Assembly: GCA_937967535.1 (NCBI GenBank)
Contig: CALCMV010000053.1
Location: 1 to 12,595 of the forward strand
DNA from: an uncultured Saprospiraceae bacterium
GTDB lineage: Bacteria; Bacteroidota; Bacteroidia; Chitinophagales; Saprospiraceae
Reading direction: 5' to 3'
DNA length: 12,595 nucleotides
The translations under genes were made by a program, and so were the position numbers. This document shows positions 7,965 through 12,595 of this stretch, in pieces (the first letter of the stretch is position 1; each line of letters starts with the position of its first letter). The notes under the pieces were generated by a model. It had not been told where the DNA came from. It did no database searches and worked only from the letters and a program-made list of their open reading frames with translations.

Positions 7965-8357
7965 ATGAATTACGATGCACTCACAGAAAAAGAAGAAGCA
8001 ATTGGTAAAGCCATAGTAAATGCAGCTTTTCAAGTACACAAAGAGCTTGGACCGGGCTTATTAGAAAAAGTGTATGAGGTATGTATGGCGCATGTTTTAA
8101 GAAAAGCGAGGCATAAAGTCGATCGTCAAATTGATATTCCAATTGTTTTCGATGGGATAGTTTTTGATGAAGGTTTGAGGTTAGATCTACTCATAGATGA
8201 TTTGGTGATTGTAGAATTAAAGGCAGTAGACAAAGTCAATCCTGTGTGGCAAGCCCAAATCATTAGTCATTTAAAACTCACAAACAAGAATTTAGGCTAT
8301 TTAATCAATTTCAATGTTCCATTGATAAAACAAGGTATCAAAAGATTTAGAAGCTAA
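7965..8357 (+). CDS. GxxExxY family protein (PD-(D/E)XK-like)
   Basis: Predicted 130-residue soluble protein of the GxxExxY family, assigned to the PD-(D/E)XK nuclease-like superfamily. Its biochemical role is unknown. The namesake motif is GLLEKVY (G31, E34, Y37), preceded by the usual AIVNAAFQVHKELGPG. A nuclease-like core follows: D74 in LRLDLLIDDL and E84-x-K86 in VIVELKAVDK, with a later QAQIISHLKLTN helix and a NFNVPLIKQGIKR end. The length and all family motifs are intact. Two family D repeat units lie immediately upstream and one follows the stop, so the gene sits in a roughly 630-base cassette bracketed by the same repeat. No promoter match was found, so read-through from the flippase gene is possible. 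Its start ATGAATTACGA resembles the repeat-like ATGAATTACGA at 8560. Confidence 0.92.
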   Translation: MNYDALTEKEEAIGKAIVNAAFQVHKELGPGLLEKVYEVCMAHVLRKARHKVDRQIDIPIVFDGIVFDEGLRLDLLIDDLVIVELKAVDKVNPVWQAQIISHLKLTNKNLGYLINFNVPLIKQGIKRFRS

Positions 8358-8420
8358 TTTCCTTTACCATAAAGACACGAAGCAAACGAAAACTTGGTGC
8401 CTTTGTGACTTCGTGGCAAA
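8358..8420. repeat. Family D repeat, unit 3 (downstream of GxxExxY gene)
   Basis: Starts directly after the GxxExxY stop: TTTACCATAAAGACACGAAG, a diverged middle, and CCTTTGTGACTTCGTGGCAA. The two arms match those of units 1 and 2 in the same orientation. With those units it flanks the gene on both sides. Confidence 0.8.
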
Positions 8421-8545
8421 AAAGAATTCATAAAATACTTAGTGTACTTACTACAATTATTAGATTTATTCTAAATAAAAAATAAAATTTGAAATAACTC
8501 CAAAACACTCAATTATAATTTCATATCTTTATTCCGAAAACAATT

Positions 8546-8553
8546 TATATTTG
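8546..8553 (+). promoter_or_regulatory. Putative -7 promoter box for the GMC operon
   Basis: TATATTTG followed by C matches TAnnTTTG. It would give a leader of about 80 bases before the ATG at 8641. No TTG lies at -33 spacing. The leader contains a possible hairpin, CGAGTTA (8568-8574) with TAACTCG (8599-8605). Confidence 0.4.
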
Positions 8554-8640
8554 CAAATTATGAATTACGAGTTAAAGCAATTTGAAGCAATAAAAAGATA
8601 ACTCGCAACTCGGATTATTTTATTTCAAAAACCGATTTCA

Positions 8641-10359
8641 ATGAATTTATTTACGGAAAATAGCCCGGACACCTACGATGCGATTGTAGTGGGAAGCGGA
8701 ATTAGCGGCGGTTGGGCGGCAAAAGAACTCTGTGAAAAAGGACTCAAAACACTGGTACTCGACAGAGGCAGAAATGTCAAGCATGTGGTAGATTACGAAA
8801 CCGCCAACATGGATAAGTGGGATTTCAAACCTGAAGATAAATTGTCGGAAGCAGATTTGGAGCGCGACTATCCCAAGCAACGCCGCACAGGATATACGGT
8901 GCGAGACGAACATGTGCATTTCTTTGTAAAAGATAGCGAACATCCATATGACGAGACAGAAGGCACGCGCTTTGACTGGATTCGAAGCTATCAGGTAGGC
9001 GGACGCTCATTGGTTTGGGGAAGACAGAGCTACCGATGGAGCGAGATGGATTTTGAGGCAAATGCAAAAGATGGAATCGCAGTAGATTGGCCCATTCGAT
9101 ATAATGACTTGGCAAAATGGTATGACTACGTAGAAACATATATAGGTGTGAGTGGTCGTAAGGAAAGTTTGCCACAACTACCGGACGGCATATTTCAGCC
9201 GCCAATGGATTTTAATTGTGTAGAACAAGAATTGCGTAAAAACATCGCCAAAAACTTCAATGATAGAATCATGACTATCGGTAGAACAGCACATATCACC
9301 GACCCCAAAGGGCTGAACGGGCGCGGCACTTGTCAATTTAGAAATCGCTGTATGCGCGGCTGCCCATACGGTGGATATTTCAGTAGTCAAGCCTCTACCC
9401 TACCCGCCGCCGACGCAACGGGCAATATGACCTTGCGCCCCAATTCGATTGTATACGAAGTGGTATACGATGAGGATAAAAAACGTGCAAGCGGTGTTCG
9501 CGTGATTGATACCGAAACGAAAAAAGATTATTTCTTTAAGGCAAAAGTCATTTTCCTAAACGCTTCGGCAGTTGCCTCTACCCAAATTTTGATGATGAGC
9601 AAAAGCAACCGCTTCCCGGAAGGTATCGGTGCAGAATCAGGAGAATTGGGACATAATATGATGGACCATCATTTCCGCGTGGGGGCAAGTGGTGATTTTG
9701 AGGGTATGACAGACAAATATTTTAAAGGCAGACGACCAAATGGCATCTATATCCCACGCTTCCGCAACCTGCCCGGCAGACCGGAAACCAAGATGGATTT
9801 CTTGCGCGGCTACGGTTATCAGGGCGGCGCAAGTCGCAAAAACTGGATGCGAGGCGTAGCCGAATTGGGCTTTGGTGGTGCCTACAAAGATGAAATGTTT
9901 GAACCCGGTCCATGGCGATTTGGGATGACGGCTTTCGGCGAAATGCTGCCCCACCATGATAACAAAATGGAACTCACCGACAAAAAAGACGACTGGGGAA
10001 TTCCAATCGTCAACTTTACCACCGAAATCAAGGAGAATGAAAAAATGATGCGTAAGGACATGAGCGAATCTGCCGTCGAAATTCTCGAAAAAGCCGGACT
10101 CAAAAATGTAGAGTCTTACGAAGCCTCCTACGGCGTAGGCTTGGGCATCCACGAAATGGGTACAGCACGTATGGGACACGACCCAAAAACGAGCGTACTC
10201 AACAAATGGAATCAAGTACATCAAATACCGAATTTATTTAATACAGACGGCGCATGTATGACGAGCGCAGCTTGTCAAAATCCAAGTCTCACATACATGG
10301 CACTAACGGCAAGAGCCGCCGATTATGCCGTAGAGCAACTTAAAAAAGGAAACCTATAA
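8641..10359 (+). CDS. GMC family FAD-dependent dehydrogenase, paralogue 1
   Basis: Predicted 572-residue glucose-methanol-choline flavoprotein that oxidises an alcohol or sugar hydroxyl. The FAD motif is GSGISG (18-23), followed by an acidic D41. The C-terminal GMC domain has the catalytic histidine H504 in GIHEMGTARMG and N547 in CQNPSLT, giving a His-Asn pair as in several bacterial and fungal sugar dehydrogenases. C231, C237 and C241 form C-x5-C-x3-C, the spacing of the [3Fe-4S] ligands known from the catalytic subunit of Burkholderia FAD glucose dehydrogenase. There is no signal peptide. About four residues in five appear shared with the next gene. With the downstream twin-arginine gene this suggests a periplasmic dehydrogenase complex. 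A sugar, gluconate or glycoside 3-OH are possible substrates and the sequence does not choose. No Shine-Dalgarno is visible. Confidence 0.93.
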   Translation: MNLFTENSPDTYDAIVVGSGISGGWAAKELCEKGLKTLVLDRGRNVKHVVDYETANMDKWDFKPEDKLSEADLERDYPKQRRTGYTVRDEHVHFFVKDSEHPYDETEGTRFDWIRSYQVGGRSLVWGRQSYRWSEMDFEANAKDGIAVDWPIRYNDLAKWYDYVETYIGVSGRKESLPQLPDGIFQPPMDFNCVEQELRKNIAKNFNDRIMTIGRTAHITDPKGLNGRGTCQFRNRCMRGCPYGGYFSSQASTLPAADATGNMTLRPNSIVYEVVYDEDKKRASGVRVIDTETKKDYFFKAKVIFLNASAVASTQILMMSKSNRFPEGIGAESGELGHNMMDHHFRVGASGDFEGMTDKYFKGRRPNGIYIPRFRNLPGRPETKMDFLRGYGYQGGASRKNWMRGVAELGFGGAYKDEMFEPGPWRFGMTAFGEMLPHHDNKMELTDKKDDWGIPIVNFTTEIKENEKMMRKDMSESAVEILEKAGLKNVESYEASYGVGLGIHEMGTARMGHDPKTSVLNKWNQVHQIPNLFNTDGACMTSAACQNPSLTYMALTARAADYAVEQLKKGNL

Positions 10360-10478
10360 TTTTTGATTTTTGATTGAGTGATTTTTGATTTCATTTATTT
10401 TGCTTCGCAAAATATTGACCTAAATATTTACACAATCAAAAATCAATAATGCAATCAAAAATCAAAAATCACTCAATC
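10358..10478. repeat. Inverted-repeat element, family B, copy 2
   Basis: Begins within the stop codon of GMC gene 1 and ends 4 bases before the ATG of GMC gene 2. Its arms use the ATTTTTG word; GATTGAGTGATTTTTGATT (10372-10390) has its exact complement at 10460-10478. The central hairpin is TTTTGC-TTC-GCAAAA (10398-10412), which differs from copy 1 by a compensatory A-T to G-C change. Here the element fills the whole spacer between two co-directional genes, so if it terminates transcription it would lower expression of the second gene. Confidence 0.8.
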
Positions 10479-10482
10479 TAAA

Positions 10483-12210
10483 ATGACTCATTTATTCACA
10501 GAAAATAGTCCTGATACCTATGATGCGATTGTTGTCGGTAGTGGCATCAGTGGTGGTTGGGCAGCTAAAGAACTCTGTGAAAAAGGACTCAAAACGCTCG
10601 TACTCGAAAGAGGTAGAAATGTCCGACATATAGTAGATTACCACACTGCCAACATGGACCCTTGGGATTTCAAACCGGAGGATAAAAAATTGACACCGGA
10701 AGTCATTGAGCGAGATTATCCTGTACAAAATCGTTTTGGAAACTACGTGGTGAATGAGGCGTATATACATTTCTTCGTAAAAGACAGCGAACATCCCTAC
10801 GAAGAAGCCGAAGGTAAACGCTTTGATTGGATTCGTGGTTATCAGGTAGGCGGACGCTCGCTAATGTGGGGGCGACAGAGCTACCGTTGGAGTCCAATGG
10901 ATTTTGAGGCAAATGCAAAAGAAGGCATCGGCATAGATTGGCCCATTCGATACAAGAATATTGCGAAATGGTATGATTACGTTGAGGCATATGTAGGTGT
11001 GAGTGGTATGAAAGAGGCTTTGCCGCAATTGCCCGACGGTATATTCCAACCGCCAATGGATTTCAATTGTGTAGAAGAAGAATTGCGAAAAAATATTGCC
11101 AAAAACTTCAACGATAGAATCATGACCATCGGCAGGGTGGCACACATCACCGACCCAAAGGGTTTGAACGGCAGAGGCACTTGTCAATATAGAAATCGCT
11201 GTATGCGCGGCTGTCCGCATGGTGCGTATTTTAGCAGCCAATCCTCTACCCTATCCGCCGCCCAAGCAACGGGCAATTTGACTTTGCGCCCCGATTCGAT
11301 TGTATACGAAGTCGTTTATGATGAAGATAAAAAACGGGCAAGCGGTGTACGTGTGATTGATTCGAAAACGAAAAAAGATTATTTCTTTAAAGCAAAAGTA
11401 ATTTTCCTGAACGCCTCCACCGTACACTCCACCAAAATCCTGATGATGAGCAAAAGCAACCGCTTCCCCGAAGGAATCGGTGCCGAATCAGGTCAATTGG
11501 GACACAACATAATGGACCACCAACTCGGCGCAGGAGCAAGTGGTGAATTTGAAGGTTTTGAGGATAAATATTATAAAGGCAGACGACCAAATGGCATCTA
11601 TATCCCACGCTTCCGCAACCTGCCCGGCAGACCGGAAACCAAGACGGATTTTATGCGCGGATACGGCTATCAAGGCGGCGCGAGTCGTCAAAATTGGATG
11701 CGTGACGTAGCGGAACTCGGCTTTGGTGCGGAATACAAAGACAAGATGTACGAGCCGGGTATGTGGACATTCGGCATGGGCGGCTTCGGCGAAATTCTCC
11801 CTTATCATGATAATAGAATGGAACTGACCGACAAAAAAGACAAATGGGGACTACCCATCATCAAATTTCACACAGAACTCAAAGAAAACGACCTCAAAAT
11901 GCGTAAAGACATTATTGATTCTGCCGTCGAAATTCTGGAGAAGGCAGGACTCAAAAATGTACAGTCTTTCGATGGCGGCTATGGCGTGGGCAAAGGCATC
12001 CACGAAATGGGTACAGCACGCATGGGACACGACCCCAAAAACAGCGTCCTCAATAAATGGAATCAGGTGCATCAAGTACCAAATTTATTTAATACAGACG
12101 GGGCTTGTATGACGAGTGCAGCTTGTCAAAACCCAAGCCTTACATACATGGCACTAACGGCACGCGCTGCCAATTATGCCGTAGAACAACTTGCTAAAGG
12201 CGAGTTGTAA
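10483..12210 (+). CDS. GMC family FAD-dependent dehydrogenase, paralogue 2
   Basis: Predicted 575-residue paralogue of the preceding gene in the same orientation, almost certainly from tandem duplication. All key positions are kept: GSGISG (19-24), E42 after strand 2, the C234/C240/C244 cluster motif, catalytic H507 in GIHEMGTARMG and N550 in CQNPSLT. Differences gather in a few places likely to shape the substrate pocket or a partner surface: NASTVHSTK for NASAVASTQ, MDHQLGAGASG for MDHHFRVGASG, and GGFGEILPYHD for TAFGEMLPHHD. That suggests changed specificity and not simple dosage, which is inference. No signal peptide is present. The start ATG lies 4 bases after the family B repeat. A 71-base stretch (11574-11644) is identical in DNA to 9723-9793 of paralogue 1, though the surrounding codons differ. 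The stop is followed at once by the nested palindrome. Confidence 0.93.
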   Translation: MTHLFTENSPDTYDAIVVGSGISGGWAAKELCEKGLKTLVLERGRNVRHIVDYHTANMDPWDFKPEDKKLTPEVIERDYPVQNRFGNYVVNEAYIHFFVKDSEHPYEEAEGKRFDWIRGYQVGGRSLMWGRQSYRWSPMDFEANAKEGIGIDWPIRYKNIAKWYDYVEAYVGVSGMKEALPQLPDGIFQPPMDFNCVEEELRKNIAKNFNDRIMTIGRVAHITDPKGLNGRGTCQYRNRCMRGCPHGAYFSSQSSTLSAAQATGNLTLRPDSIVYEVVYDEDKKRASGVRVIDSKTKKDYFFKAKVIFLNASTVHSTKILMMSKSNRFPEGIGAESGQLGHNIMDHQLGAGASGEFEGFEDKYYKGRRPNGIYIPRFRNLPGRPETKTDFMRGYGYQGGASRQNWMRDVAELGFGAEYKDKMYEPGMWTFGMGGFGEILPYHDNRMELTDKKDKWGLPIIKFHTELKENDLKMRKDIIDSAVEILEKAGLKNVQSFDGGYGVGKGIHEMGTARMGHDPKNSVLNKWNQVHQVPNLFNTDGACMTSAACQNPSLTYMALTARAANYAVEQLAKGEL

Positions 12211-12520
12211 TGCTACAATGCGATAATGATACAATGCTACAATTTAAGTGAATGAATGAATAAATTTTGAATGAATGAATCACACAAAACTCACTCAAAA
12301 TAATTCGGCTCATGTAGGAAATCAGGTGGAATGTGAAGCACACGCAAATCCTATAAGGTTTTCGAAAACCTTATAGGATTGATTACCAGTACTTTACTTC
12401 GATTTAAATTGAAAATTAACCTACGTTCCACCTGATTTCCTACATGAACCAATAATTCATTCACTCAAAATTCATTCATTAATCAATTGTAGCATTATCG
12501 CATTTCAGCATTGTAGCATT
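12211..12520. repeat. Nested palindromic element (three concentric arm pairs around a core)
   Basis: Starting on the base after the GMC stop there are three concentric inverted arm pairs. The outer pair, of words TGCTACAATG / CATTGTAGCA, is at 12211-12244 and 12485-12520. The next, GAATGAATGAAT / ATTCATTC, is at 12246-12280 and 12454-12483. The third is at 12310-12334 and 12423-12447, where 24 of 25 bases pair perfectly and the other is a wobble. The centre (12347-12380) is a perfect 34-bp palindrome with no loop, with the half-site AATCCTATAAGGTTTTC. A further run of ATTCACTCATTCACTC words continues to 12560. No ORF is present. Successive insertion of palindromic elements into each other's centres is one explanation. 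Confidence 0.85.
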
Positions 12521-12560
12521 AAAATTCACTCATTCACTCATTCAAAATTCACTCATTAAT

Positions 12561-12595
12561 ATGAACAGAAGAAGTGCAATAAAAAATATATCCAT
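12561..12595 (+). CDS. Start of a twin-arginine signal gene, probably GMC dehydrogenase small subunit (partial)
   Basis: Only 11 complete codons are inside the window: MNRRSAIKNIS. The paired arginines followed by S-A-I-K are typical of Bacteroidota Tat signal peptides. In this phylum the gene beside this kind of GMC dehydrogenase is often a gluconate 2-dehydrogenase subunit 3-like protein. That subunit carries the Tat signal and co-exports the signal-less flavoprotein. The assignment rests on context and a few residues. The gene is separated from the GMC pair by a 350-base repeat region, so co-transcription is uncertain. Confidence 0.5.
   Translation, partial: MNRRSAIKNIS

Overview
The window looks like a chromosomal segment of a member of the Bacteroidota. 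This rests on the gene content (FKBP-type lipoprotein, Bacteroidota-style flippase, paired GMC dehydrogenases with a Tat-type subunit), on several intergenic matches to the TAnnTTTG -7 promoter box, on the absence of strong Shine-Dalgarno sequences, and on AT-rich spacers around genes of moderate GC. I cannot name the genus. No rRNA, tRNA, CRISPR array or intact insertion sequence was seen.

Layout. At 365-1696 (+) is a protoporphyrinogen-oxidase-like flavoprotein whose stop overlaps tail to tail with an FKBP prolyl-isomerase lipoprotein at 1688-2980 (-). A DHH/DHHA1 phosphoesterase of the NrnA type follows at 3196-4212 (-). After a 694-base spacer comes nucleoside diphosphate kinase (ndk, 4907-5326, +), converging on an FkbM-type methyltransferase (5437-6168, -). 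That gene diverges from a Wzx-type polysaccharide flippase (6352-7788, +). A GxxExxY/PD-(D/E)XK-like small protein (7965-8357, +) sits between copies of a short repeat. The right third holds two tandem, closely related GMC flavin dehydrogenases (8641-10359 and 10483-12210, +). They are followed by the first codons of a gene with a twin-arginine N-terminus (12561 to the window end), probably the small Tat-exported partner subunit. The two GMC proteins carry a C-x5-C-x3-C motif with the spacing of the [3Fe-4S] ligands in bacterial FAD glucose dehydrogenase. They have no signal peptide of their own, so a periplasmic sugar or glycoside dehydrogenase exported by a hitch-hiker subunit is the most economical reading.

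The most unusual aspect is the space between genes. At least five different families of short inverted repeats occupy it. Each is built from its own repeated short word (TTTGAAT, ATTTTTG, TTGGAAT, CACGAAG, GAATGAAT), and three occur more than once in the window. Most elements start at, or within about six bases of, a stop codon. One spacer (12211-12520) is a nested palindrome with three concentric arm pairs around a perfect 34-bp core. Two copies of the ATTTTTG family share a central hairpin with a compensatory base-pair change. A 75-base polypyrimidine tract touches the stop of the DHH gene. These elements are the strongest candidates for something not yet described here.
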